64,000 bases of DNA from positions 728,561 to 792,560 of the forward strand of contig SAUG01000021.1 in the NCBI GenBank assembly GCA_011316305.1, in the 5' to 3' direction. Positions 44,289 to 55,150 of the stretch are shown here, piece after piece. The position numbers and the translations under genes were made by a program. Within the stretch, counting starts at the first letter, position 1; each line of letters starts with the position of its first letter. The stretch is from Rusavskia elegans (taxonomy: Eukaryota > Ascomycota > Lecanoromycetes > Teloschistales > Teloschistaceae). Below the pieces are notes generated by a model. The model did not search any database and had not been told where the DNA came from. It worked only from the letters and a program-made list of their open reading frames with translations.

Positions 44289-45127
44289 ATTGACCGGACG
44301 GAGAATTAGAGGCGTACCGGAATTTTTGACATTGGAATTGTCTGGAGTTATAAGCGGTAAGATTTTCATGCACTGTAATACCCACCTACCTGCCCGCCTC
44401 GAACGGTCATGTTTCCAATTTCCTATTTCCGTCAAATCTTATACCCCAACACTCCCACAAAGCTACTCGCACCTCTACCAAAATCTTCTTTCCTTCCTCC
44501 CTTACCACAACAAGAAGAAGGGAGCTGCATCTTCCTGATTCTCACCACGTACAAACTCCGTCATCTGGCGTTCTTCAGGATCAAGGTCCTTGAATTAGAC
44601 GTGCATCGACCCAACATTCACTGCTGATTTTCTTTCTTCTTCTGACAATTCTTGAGCGAATTGGAATGAACGGATAGGGAATAGAAAGGAAAAGGGAGAT
44701 TACGCTCTTTTTGGTTGATTGTTGAGTGCCATCTTGTGCGATTCTTCCTCGCTATTTCTCTTCCATTGTCAATTGTTTGCGTGTATGGATCCCAGCCAAT
44801 GTGTGGCATAAGGCTTTGCTTCAATCTAGTTGGGTCGTTGATTGGAGTGTGGGTTTTTGTTGATGGATGATGGTGATGTCTAGATGATATGAATAAGAGG
44901 CCTGGCAGCTCGGGCCTCAGTGCTCGTTACCTCAACGGTGTCACTGGGTCTGCCCGTCGGCGAGGCGGTCGTCATCAGACCAGTTATTTCTACAAGTGCA
45001 TTACGCGAGAAAAGGTGAAGCCATAAACCTAATTAGGTATTAAGGTATCTATGTACAAGTGGATGATTTTCATGACCAACGTATGCCGTATTGGCTCCGA
45101 TCAAACGCTTCATCATCCATAATTCGT
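44289..45127. other. Convergent 3' regions, no gene seen
   Basis: Lies between the stop codons of the kinase (plus) and the ferritin-like gene (minus). It holds pyrimidine-rich stretches only. Confidence 0.55.
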
Positions 45128-46314
45128 TCAATGGCACTTCGCCTTCGGTGTTGCCGGGGCCATGCCTTTCTTATAGACCTCAAGAATCGACACGCCAGCA
45201 ATGGTGTTTTCGTCGGAGAAGTCGGTGGCTGACTTGGACAGCAGCACGTAGGTCTGGCCGCTGACACCGGCAGGGATGCGGTCAATCTTGTAGTCACCAG
45301 CGTTACCGGCAGTGATGCGAACTTGTACAGGAAGCTAATCACAGAGTCAGAACGTGATTCAATCGGAAGCATCGGCAGAAGAGGAAACGAACCTTCTTCA
45401 GTCCCGAGAAGAAGACGGCGTAGATTGGGGTGTCCTTCTTGATGCCGAAATTCTTCGCAGCCTCCTTGAAGGCTCCGCTGAAGGTGACTGAGGAGCGATC
45501 GGCCCTGGTAAAAGTCAGCGATAGTTCGCGATGGGGAGTAGAGGATGCGTACTCATAGTAGTACTGTGAGCACTGGAGGGGCAACTCTGGGAATTCTTTG
45601 AACGGTAGGGCGACCGGGCTGCTGCCGCCGGTGATGAAGTCGGCTGCGAGGGAGAAAACTTGGTTCTGGGCGATGGGTTAGCAGTGATGGACCAATCTCA
45701 CGGCATTGTTGTACATACATATTTTAGCGGAGTGTCGAATGGGTTGGGGAAAGGAGATTCGTTGAGGGATGCGCGGATGTAGGAGGTGTGGCGAGCCTCG
45801 ACGGCCAAGATAGTGCCGGCAGCATCGAGGTAGTCCTTGTTCATGATGTCTCTGGCAGCTCCAAGATAGCTGTGAAAATGTGTCAGCATGGGCATGCGGG
45901 ATCTGATGGGATGACTCACGCTGAGACACCGACACCTTCGAGGACACTCGAGAGGGTGACGAACTCCATGGGAGTGGTCGTGCCGAAGGTGTACTTCAGC
46001 TCATTGGTAGGCGTGATGCCGGCAGCTTTCAAGGCATCGGACAGGAACTGGACATGAGTCTGCTCGTCGAAGTAGATCTCCTTGAGGTTGTCATAGAAGG
46101 GATCCTCGAAGCCAGCCTTGACGAAGTCGTCTCGAGTGTAGTTGGCCAAGCCTTCCATGTAGAATTTCCTCTCGAGGTACTCCAAGGTCAAAGCATAGTT
46201 GAGAATGATGCCATCGTTTACCGTGGGGGTGTTGACGACATGGCGTTTACCCAGAGGAGAAGCCTGGACAGCAGACACAGCGAGGGAGGCAGCGAGAGTG
46301 AGGGAGAAACGCAT
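45128..46314 (-). CDS. Secreted ferritin-like protein (Rds1 type)
   Basis: Five exons (45920-46314, 45719-45869, 45553-45665, 45393-45504, 45128-45334) give 325 residues. Signal peptide MRFSLTLAASLAVSAVQA, then a possible Lys-Arg cleavage site (PLGKRH). The ferritin-like four-helix domain shows ILNYALTLEYLERKFY, IYFDEQTHVQFLSDAL with the D/EE..H pattern, AARDIMNKDYLDAAGTILAVEARHTSYI with E..H, all placed as in fungal stress-response proteins of the Rds1 family. The C-terminal 110 residues are beta-rich (VTFSGAFKEAAKNFGI, YAVFFSGLKKLPVQV) and end AKCH. Presumably extracellular or wall-associated; metal binding is inferred from the conserved Glu/His. A pyrimidine-rich leader precedes the start. 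Confidence 0.82.
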
Positions 46315-47141
46315 GGTGACTGCTTGATAGAGTGATAGTGCGATAGAGTGAACAATAACCAAGAAAGCTCAACGAATGGCTGTTGTGCAGATGGATGGTG
46401 GAGTTCAGTTGAGTGAGATGGGTGGAAAAAGAAAGAAAAAAAAGTTCAAGCATGGAGGACGATGGACTTCATATAGGTCGCCGGAAAGCCAGGCTCCATG
46501 GAGAAAAGGAAAGAACGACGAGCCCGTTGTGGCTACTTGGTAGGGTCATTTGTTTGCCTGCCTGCCTGCCTGCATGTAGGATGTTTTTCTCAAGCGTGCC
46601 TTCCGTCGACGATCGAGACGGCATGATCTTGTTCCACCAATGACATGGCACCAAGAAATGCGGAGAAAGGGTCAATCCATCGGGCGACGAGGGAGCACGA
46701 TGCCGCTACGCTCAGTGCAGCTGCAAGCACGACGCTGGCCGTGGGAGCAACTGAGAGACCCCTGGCGAAGAGCAGGCGTGGGTGGTGATGGTGGAAGCTG
46801 AGCGGAGGATTTTCTGATATCTCCTCTTCCACCAAGCCCTATTGGGTTGCTTGGCTGCAGCAACGGAAGTTGACCCTTCCGTCTGGTCTGGGGTGTCCTA
46901 ACCTTCTTGGGTCGACCCTGGAGGACACAGTCCAATCATGACAGCAGGAAAACGCCCCTCAGCACGACCCAGTCCGATCAGGAAGTCAGGCTATCGAAAA
47001 AGGCTCGTGGCTTACAGCAACCCCTCTTCAGGCCTGAGATCCCTGCATCTAGATTCCGACTGCAGCTCAGGACGTTGAACATCCGTCTTGACCCTGCTGC
47101 TTTCCGTCATCCGGACTACTATCCGACGGCAAGCTGTCATC
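46315..47141. other. Divergent promoter region
   Basis: Between the starts of the ferritin-like gene (minus) and the zinc-cluster regulator (plus). A TGCC repeat (46556-46573, five units) lies here. No gene seen. Confidence 0.55.
46556..46573. repeat. TGCC tetranucleotide repeat
   Basis: Head-to-tail TGCC units between 46556 and 46573. Microsatellite in a divergent promoter region. Confidence 0.8.
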
Positions 47142-48376
47142 ATGGCCACCCAGGCCGACATTACCCACCTGGCCAAGGCACCCAAGAAACACGGCGCCTG
47201 CGATGAATGTCGTATGCCGATTCTGCCTCCCGCATCCACCAAGCCATGTAGTAACGACCAGTACCAGGTTTGAGGAAGGTCAAGTGCTCCGGCGACCAAG
47301 GCGGATGTACTCGATGCCGAGATGAAGGCCTTGCCTGTCATTACTCCGACAAGAAGACCATGGGCAGGCCCCGGAAGAGGAGGAGAGATGGACATCCCAT
47401 ACAAAATGAGGGCGACGTGGATGGCATGGATGACGGGCAACACGCTGCTGGTCAGCCAGACGGGGGATCCTGTCCAGATCCATCACACGCCAACAGCTTC
47501 AGCACTTCTACCGCTCCTTCTTTGAGCACCGCAAGTCAAGAAGTCCCGTACACATCTGCACCAGACGTGCCCCGTGCTATCAATCCTGCTCTTGATTCAA
47601 CGACCGACTGGAACGCGGTCCAGCATGCAGATCTTCCACCGTACGAGTTCGATGGTGGTCCAATCGGGTTAGGAACCGCTAGTAATGGACTCTTGAATGA
47701 TCCGAATCATGTCGGGGTACCTGAGCAATACGCTGGCAATCCGCCCGACATATCCAATGCTGCCACCCAAGGTCTTTCCTGTACCTGCCTCACCCAGCTG
47801 CACTATATGCTTCAGTCTTTCCAGGCGATGCCGCCATCCTCTTTTCCCTCTTCGCGAGATCCCCTGACCAGAGCGACCAGACTCGGTCGAGCTATCAACC
47901 GGTGTACGCTGTGTCCTCTTGACTTTCCAACGGCGTTGCAGACTTCGATGCTGTTAATTACCCTTTTACGGCTGACGGTCCATGGTTACGCCACTCTGGT
48001 CCGAGACATCCAGGCCAAGGCGGCTGAAGGAAATAAGATCACCTACCGCGTCGGAGAACTCAATCTCTCCAACGGCCACATGCACACGGGGACTTTGGAT
48101 TGCCCCATGGGCTTCACTATTGAACTGGATCCCGAAGAGTGGGCAGCAATGGCTAGAAAAGTTCTGAAGCAAGATATCTACGGTAGTTCACAGAGTATAG
48201 ACTGCTTTGTTGGCGTGCTCGAAGATCTGGAGCAGCGGCATCAGACGTGGCAGCTCCTGGAATTGCCTTTCAGTGACACAAGTGCTGCAGTTCGTAGTCG
48301 ACACGCACACCCGCAGGACCTGTTCCTGCAGCTCATTCAACATAGTCGAGCGGCTGTCGAAGATCTCGAACTGTAG
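47142..48376 (+). CDS. Zn2Cys6 transcription factor
   Basis: Two exons, 47142-47211 and 47268-48376, give 392 residues. The intron splits the zinc cluster; splicing yields CDECRLRKVKC followed by SGDQGGCTRCRDEGLAC, the exact CX2CX6CX6CX2CX6C fungal pattern at residues about 20-47. A basic linker GRPRKRRRDG follows, likely for DNA contacts and nuclear import, then a Ser/Pro/Asp-rich region. A conserved-looking domain begins near residue 190 (CTCLTQLHYMLQSFQAMP), continues with ALQTSMLLITLLRLTVHGY, and ends near DLFLQLIQH; this layout recalls AflR-type regulators of secondary metabolism, which is inference. No biosynthetic cluster is visible in the window. The neighbour 377 bases downstream on the same strand is gag-like. 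Confidence 0.88.
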
Positions 48377-48753
48377 TATGCGTTCCGGTGGTAGGATAAT
48401 CTTGAAGTCGAGCGTCTGTCGCACGACCAGTCTGACATGAACCGGCTTGACGGGCGTTCATCAGCGAGATAGAAAGTTGGTCGTAAATTTGGTGGTCTCT
48501 GCAGAGTACAGCATAAAGTTTATCACAGTGGTGGGATGCTGAGGCTACCATTCATTGTTGCCATGAATGAATGTGGATTGATAACCCAGGACCGCCGACA
48601 TATCAGATATAAGACATAAGGCTTCCCGTTTCTCGATCACTACTTCTCAACATATGAAGATTGACTAGATCGCACCTTCCAACGTTCGGCGATTTGACAG
48701 CCACGACGACAAGATTGAACCGGTCAAAGCTTGAGTCAACTGTCACTATCAGC
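48377..48753. other. Intergenic, no gene seen
   Basis: Short spacer between two genes on the plus strand; probably the 3' flank of the zinc-cluster gene and promoter of the gag-like gene. Confidence 0.5.
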
Positions 48754-49764
48754 ATGAGTGGTCTGCATCCAGGCAACCAAAACGGGACCTTTGACGGAAC
48801 CAACAACCGTCGGCCTGATTTCCATGTTTTCGATGACGTTCAATCCCTGCAGGACAACGTAAAGGCCTGGGCCGATCTGTTTGCTTGCATGCAACAGGAT
48901 GGCGAATCTGTACTGCAGTATGGCAATCGAGTCATCGGAATTGCTCAGCAGTTGATTGATATTGACCCGGCTCTCTACGAATGCTTGGTCTTTCATCGCG
49001 TGAAAGCCGGGTTGAGAAAACCCATCAGAGATATCCTGAGTTCAAATACCGTTCAACCCAACTCCCACGCCATGCTCGATCAAGTGGTCGTTGCCATCGA
49101 GCAAAAGCTACAAGCGACCGATCCAGCTTTCGCAATCAACAATCTCACCCCCAGGCTTACGCCCACCCTCAACGGGGACAACGTGGAGCGGGTCCAAAAC
49201 GACGACAACCATAACGCTCCGGCAATCCATAATTCGATTGACCGTCCTGCCAATGCTGGTAAGTTCGGTGGACAACACCAGGAGCAGCCGTGGGAACATG
49301 GCCCGACTCCCCAGGAGCAGCCTTTTGAGAACGAAACGAGAGCGTCCCAAGCCACCCCTGCAAACAACCACTCCGACGGCGGCGCTTTCCAAATCCGTGG
49401 GCTTCACCAAACACAACAGCCCACAGGGGCCCCAGGAGCTCAACAGCAACCGACACAAGACCTCCTTGGAACAGCCCGATACAGCCCTTCTAACGACCCG
49501 ATTGACACTGCTCCACCTATGCTCGGCCGACACGAGGTTCAGCATACTGCCAATCCGTTTAAAGGGTTGAAGAGACCGGGACCGGATGGTGATCGATCCC
49601 ACGACGATGCAAACAGTCAATCAGCCCGTACGAAGGTGGTCCCCTGGCAGGAATTCCAGCGGCGAAAACAGCATGGCCCCATCGTGTGTCATTATTGCCA
49701 TGAGACGGGGCATTTCAAGAACACGTGTCCTATTAACCCACAAAACTCGTCCAAAACACAGTAG
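48754..49764 (+). CDS. Gag-like zinc-knuckle protein, intact, free-standing
   Basis: Frame of 336 residues; the frame is open 31 codons further upstream but the first ATG is at 48754 (MSGLHPGNQNGTFDG). Residues about 20-120 resemble a retrotransposon Gag core: FACMQQDGESVLQYGNRVIG, then DPALYECLVFHRVKAGLRKP and MLDQVVVAIEQKL. A Gln/Pro/Asn-rich linker of about 180 residues follows, then one CCHC knuckle CHYCHETGHFKNTC close to the C-terminus. No protease or polymerase frame follows. Base composition is like the host genes, with abundant CpA and TpG, unlike the RIP-ruined island 730 bases downstream. It may be a recently arrived fragment, a non-autonomous element, or a host gene derived from gag; sequence alone cannot decide. 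Confidence 0.7.
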   Translation: MSGLHPGNQNGTFDGTNNRRPDFHVFDDVQSLQDNVKAWADLFACMQQDGESVLQYGNRVIGIAQQLIDIDPALYECLVFHRVKAGLRKPIRDILSSNTVQPNSHAMLDQVVVAIEQKLQATDPAFAINNLTPRLTPTLNGDNVERVQNDDNHNAPAIHNSIDRPANAGKFGGQHQEQPWEHGPTPQEQPFENETRASQATPANNHSDGGAFQIRGLHQTQQPTGAPGAQQQPTQDLLGTARYSPSNDPIDTAPPMLGRHEVQHTANPFKGLKRPGPDGDRSHDDANSQSARTKVVPWQEFQRRKQHGPIVCHYCHETGHFKNTCPINPQNSSKTQ

Positions 49765-50490
49765 GAGAAACCCTTGAAGGCCGTTCACATCGTGTCATGA
49801 CGATGCCTCCTTGCAAGGCCGATCGACCTGTGCTGGTCACTGCCTCAACGCCATGAACATCGGAGACCTTGGTCGGATCTCCTGCTCCGTGATGGAACCA
49901 TTATCAATCACTCGATTGACCACACACGGACAGGCGCACTGTCTGTCTCTCACATGTCCAACAATAACCGGCATCTCAGTCCAATACTGACCCGCATCTC
50001 CTCGTGCATCTTATAACAAAGAGATGGATACCGACAACAATTAGGCTCCGAGGTAGCTGAGCCGCAATGGACGAAATTCGGAAGCTTTCTTAGAGCTCCA
50101 TCAAATAGACAGAGCTGTAGGACGAATGGATGACATTGAGATGCTGAAGCATCGTTGCCCGATCCTAAATTTCTGTACTTGCTTCGAAGGACTCGATCAT
50201 ACGGGCCGATGCTATGCTGTGAAATCTTGTGCACCTCATTCATTACGCCACGTGCCGAAGATGTTCATCCGTTGCCATTCAATAATTGTGTTGTGCTTGT
50301 AGAGTAAAGACGAATCTCAGAGAGCAGGAGGTTGCTTAAACAGTGACCAGTCGTGAGGGTCGAGTCGCCAATTAGCTGTCCATATTTGCATCTTGTACGA
50401 AGAACTGTACTTCTTGTATGGAATAATGGTAGGTATGATGCTTGTGGTAGGATCTTCTATGTGTATCTGGATGCCCCTGTGAGGTCTTTA
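49765..50490. other. Intergenic up to the AT-rich island
   Basis: No polymerase-like frame continues from the gag-like gene. Composition remains host-like until the TA before 50491, where it changes abruptly. Confidence 0.55.
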
Positions 50491-50999
50491 CCCCAGATTA
50501 AATAAACCTGGTCAGTAAAAAAAAGACTGTTAAACCCTACTAACCGTCGACTAAAAGTTTTAAAGTTTTTTTATTCCTTAAATAACTTAATAACTAGAAG
50601 CTAAATTTATTTTAAAATTTTAAATTTTATTAATAAAAATATATAGTTAGTATCTAACTTTTTTTTATTTATTTTTTATTATTTTTATTATTTTAGAAAA
50701 CTAATTTTTAGATATTTAAAAAATTCTATTAATTATAAAAAAAATTTTAATAGTCTAGTAGATATTTTCTAGACTAAAAAAAAAGATTTCTATATAAAAT
50801 AATAAAAAAGAATTCTATTAATATAAAATTCTTCTAGTTACTAATATATATATAGTAGATTTTTTAAAAGAAATTCTAGTAATTTCTAGCTTTTAGTTAT
50901 TAAATTATTTAAAAAATTAAAAAATTTTAAAACTTTTAGTTAATAGTTAATAGGATTTAATAGTCTTTTTTTTACTAACCAGATTTATTTAATCTAAAA
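50491..50999. mobile_element. MITE-like element, left copy, complete
   Basis: About 509 bp with terminal inverted repeats of at least 70 bases: it starts CCCCAGATTAAATAAACCTGG and ends with the reverse of this, mutated (AATCTAAAA in place of AATCTGGGG, all G-to-A). TA lies immediately outside on both sides, as expected for Tc1/mariner-type insertion. No coding capacity. Confidence 0.78.
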
Positions 51000-51349
51000 T
51001 AATTAAAACTATTCCGTTATTCGATTTAAATAGATATTACTATATTTAATAGAAAGTTTCTATTAACAGACAGTAAATACTAGTCCTATTTACTATAAAA
51101 AGGCGGTATAATATTCAATAATTATATATTTTCTCTTTATATTAAATCAATATTCAATTACGATAAATTTCAATTAGGTCTTGCTATTCGTACAAGCATC
51201 GGTATCTGCGCGTACAGGCACCCGAATTGTACGTATACGCTGCCTTTAATAGCTTCTAATAACTATAAAACAGTAGATTATTAAATTATTTCTTATAGAT
51301 AATAATTATATTACTTTTAAATATAAGATTTCCTCCGGTAAAAATATAT

Positions 51350-51529
51350 TATAAAACTAACTTATATTCCAAAGACTGGGGTATAGCCTAGTAATAAAGA
51401 AAAAGGAAAAAGCGGGAAAGGATCGAAATCCGACGCGCTAGCGATACTCTAGCGACTAGGCGGCAAGCTTCGTTTCCAAGCGTCCTAATTATATTTCTAA
51501 GGCCTATATAACGCGTCTGGCGCTTTATA
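51350..51529 (-). repeat. LTR, left copy (3' LTR of a minus-strand element)
   Basis: 180 bases, matching 59404-59583 along the whole length in direct orientation. Both copies begin TATARAACTAAC and end GCGCTTTATA, consistent with an original TG...CA altered by RIP. It is the downstream LTR because the pol motifs read leftwards. No target-site duplication could be recognised. Confidence 0.82.
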
Positions 51530-53850
51530 ATTACCTTCCCTTTAGCAATATCGTTTCGATATTATATTATATCTGTCTATATATTTATAGTATTTATTAA
51601 ATAAACCTATTAATTTTATAATTAACTATAAAAATTAAAAAGAATAAAAAAAAAGAGTTATTTTATAGCTATTATTATAATTAGCTTCTATCTATATATA
51701 ATTATACTTCAGTTATATAGATATATACTAGAATAAAGCTAAAAGATAAAATTAAAAGGCGGTACTACTAAGATTCGAATTTGGATTTCCTATTTAACGA
51801 GATACGACCGTAATTATAATTAGAACTACTAGCCGCTATATTATAGTACCGGTTAAATTAACGCTATAATTTTACTTTAATATATATATTTAAAAGAATA
51901 TACTATATCTATAGATATATATTATAGCCGCGTATCTATAAATATACGGCTTATAAATAATATTAGATAAAAGTTCTAATAAATATAATCGAACTCGAAT
52001 TTAATATAAATATTCGAGGATTCTAAATAGTAAATAAATATTTAAAGCGATACGGTTCCGACGCGCTAGTAATAATATAGTAATATTTTATTTAGTAGAA
52101 ATTTTAATTTTCTATATTTTATTTATTCGAATAGTTTTTTACTATTTATATAAATTCTTTACCTTTATATATATAGATATATCTTCTCTACTATATATTA
52201 GATATTTATACTATATAACTAGCGATTATAGCGATATAAATTGCTTACGTTCTATTTTCGAATATTTAAAAAACTATTTTACTAATACTTACTTTAAGTA
52301 TAAAAAAGATAGAAAAAGTTTATTTAATTATAAAACGGTATAGTTTTCTCTATTATATTAGTTTAAAGCTAACTATAATAGATATCTTATTCTTTCGACT
52401 CGGCTATAAAATAAGTAATAAATATTTATAGATTTATAGTTTAGAATAAAAAAAAACTATTTTTTAATAATTATAAATTTATAAAAAAGCTCGTTTTAAA
52501 TATTATAAATATTATTAAATATATTTCTATTTCTAACGCGATACTATATAATTTTATATAGGTATCTATAACTTTTAACTACTTCGCGGTAATATTAAAT
52601 TCTATTTTTAAACGCCTGGATATATATAAATACGCTAACTAAAATCTAGTTCGAAAGAATAAAACTATACAGACTAAACTGGCTACTCTAAAATATAAAT
52701 TTTATAAATACTAGGCGTAGCGAGCCGCTATTATTTCTAATTTTTTTTTTTAAAATTTTAGCTTCCTTTCGCGTTCGCCGTCTCTATTTATCTCTCGTTA
52801 TAAAAGCTCCGCCCCGCCGGCGGTATCTAGACCTCTACTTTTCGGGATAGATACTATTAGTACCCCGATAGTAGTATAGATATCTATTATAGTATTCTAT
52901 TCTATCGCTATATTATATCCGGCCTTTAGTTTAAAACCTTTAAATAATTCTATAATATTCTACGTAAAGTAGTAAATTACTAATATATTATTATAAAATC
53001 GCCGAATATATTCCGGATTATAGTATTTCCGGTTATTAGACGATATAAATATTATATACCTCCTTTTAATACCGTTTAAAAATTTTCGGATAATAGCCCT
53101 GTTCCGATTCGAATACCTATTATAGAATATCCGATACTAAAGATTAAGTAATCTATATCTATAATTAAAGTTTTTTTATATAAAATAATATCTTTTAGTA
53201 GATTTTTCCGCGCCTTCGATAACTATAATAATAATAATTTATATCTAGCTATCCCCCCGCGTATTATTAAAAAGAAAGAAAAAATCCTATTACTAGTAGT
53301 TCTATTATAGTTTCCGCTAACTTTTTTACTTATTATTCTATTATAGTTTCTATTAATTCTTCCGCGCGTAGCTTTAAAGGTACCGGAAGTATCCGGACTC
53401 TAATTTCTAGAAATTAGAACTACCGATACTCCGGCCCTTTAAGTAGTTTTTTCGCTAAATAGTCTAATATTTTTTAATATTTTCGATTCTATCTATAAGC
53501 TCCCGTAAACCTTTTTCTCGGTAATACTAAAGTAGATTACTCCTCCGACGCTATCTCTCCCGCCTATTATAGGATAAAAAGATAGCCTAAAATAGAAATA
53601 TATAGTAAAACTAAATCGGTTATATAAATATAAATATTTAAAGACTAGGATATATAATCTATATTATAGTAAATAAAGTCTCTAGTATTATAGGTTCTAT
53701 AGAATAATTTAAAAGAATTTATTAATTATAAATCTATTTCCAAATATATATATTATATATATATTCTATAAACGTCTAATATCTATAATTATAGTTTACT
53801 TCCGTTAAATTTTATTTTTTTTACGCTTTTTTATTAGAAGGTTATCTTGA
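51530..53850. other. Unexplained AT-rich stretch between LTR and chromodomain
   Basis: 2.3 kb of RIP-mutated DNA without recognisable domains. It may be a long 3' untranslated part of the retroelement or a further nested insertion. A tRNA-like segment lies at 51761-51850. GC-richer remnants (GCTCCGCCCCGCCGGCGG) occur near 52806. Confidence 0.5.
51761..51850 (-). other. RIP-mutated tRNA-like sequence
   Basis: On the minus strand, 90 bases start GGTACTA and end TAGTACC, a perfect seven-pair acceptor-stem match. TATAGCGGCTAGTAG near the start resembles a D-arm/A box, and AATTCGAAT near the end resembles the T loop/B box. The anticodon arm is not clear. It may be the head of a tRNA-derived SINE or a decayed tRNA gene; a functional tRNA is unlikely. 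Confidence 0.35.
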
Positions 53851-53879
53851 TTATATACCCCGATAAGTTTCTAAATATT

Positions 53880-54040
53880 TTTAAAATCTTTTTATAGCTA
53901 CTAGAAATTATATTTCTTTAGTTAACTAATTTATTTAATTAGATATTCTACTTTTAGTTTCTTACCTTTTTTAGATCTTATAAATTTTTTATCTAAAATA
54001 GCTTCTATCTTCTATTTTTCTTTATTATCGATAAAATCCG
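53880..54040 (-). pseudogene. Chromodomain remnant of the Gypsy element
   Basis: Minus-strand reading shows IEAILDKKFIRSKKGKKL followed by KVEYLIK, the beginning of a chromodomain, interrupted by stops where Trp and Gln codons are expected (TGG or CAG to TAG/TAA). It places the element among chromoviruses, whose integrases end in a chromodomain. Confidence 0.7.
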
Positions 54041-54079
54041 GTAATAGATATTCTAGTAGCTTGCTACTTTAACGGTAAT

Positions 54080-54235
54080 AGAACTTTTCTAATAAAGATA
54101 TATAAAAGGTATTATAGATTTTTAATTTAATTAAAAGAACTAACCGGTAAATTTAAAAACCTATATATTTTAAAATCCGATACGGCCCTACGAATTTAAA
54201 GGTAATCTTTTTCGATTATTTAAGTTTTAGGTTTT
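54080..54235 (-). pseudogene. Integrase C-terminal GPY/F-type motif remnant
   Basis: Reads FKFVGPYRILKYIG and YRLVLLIKLKIYNTF, the typical module between the integrase core and chromodomain of Ty3/Gypsy elements. His and Gln codons are replaced as RIP predicts. Confidence 0.7.
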
Positions 54236-54549
54236 TTATAGATAATAGTACTAAATTACTAACTTTATATTCTATCGGTTAATATTTCTTATTATAGTAT
54301 TTAGCCTGGTTTATCTAAATTTTATTCTAATTTATATATATCGATTCGTATATCTTTTATAAATTTACGACTCTTTCTTTTACTATTAGTACCTTTATAT
54401 TTACTGCCTCCCTCTCTACGGCGTTATTTTTAACGTCTTTAAATATTATATCTAGATTATAGCCTATAAGCGCTTCGAAAAGAGATATTTTTATAATATT
54501 ATATTTACTATTATTATAGGCGAATTTAGCTAAAAGTAGAAGTTTAGTC

Positions 54550-55150
54550 TAGTTTTTCTATTTTTTATAAATATATACTTTTAGATAATATTTTAATAAT
54601 AAATTTTATCTTTTAGTCTATCTATCTATTTAAAGATAGGACGTAGTATTTAAATAATATTTAATTTTTAAATAATAATAGACCTCCGACTAGAATTCGC
54701 TTATAAATAGCGAGCCTCTATCGTTAATAATTCTATTAGAAATAAATCTTTTATACTAAAATTTATTAATAATAAACTCTATAAAATCCTTTATATTAAT
54801 CATTTTATAATAAAGGATATATCTTACTATCTTAATAAATCGATCGACAGCTATAAATACTAAGTCTACTATATTTTAAAAGTATCGAATAGATAGTAAT
54901 CTAGTAATAAAATCTATTACTATTTCTTTCTATAGCCGTATAAAATATAGAAGATTCTAAAACTTCCTATACGGTTTATATCTATAGACTTTAATTTATT
55001 AATAGATATTATACGTTTCTATATACTTTCTAATATATTTAGGTAATTTCGGCTAGTTATAACTACGACGAATAAACGATAAAATTCGCTAATACCCGAA
55101 ATATCTAGCTATAGAGTTATTATAATATTTTACTAAAAGCTTTATATATA
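54550..55150 (-). pseudogene. Integrase remnant (zinc-binding part and catalytic core)
   Basis: Around 55020-55140 the minus strand reads YFGY...ILSFIRRSYN and YIRKYIETYNI, the HHCC region with His and Cys changed to Tyr. Around 54800-54990 it reads EIVIDFITRLL and VDLVFIAVDRFIKI, the catalytic core with its first Asp. Several in-frame stops. Confidence 0.75.

Noticed and set aside
51761..51850. A functional tRNA gene
   Set aside because: The anticodon arm does not form and the surroundings are RIP-mutated, so it is reported only as tRNA-like.
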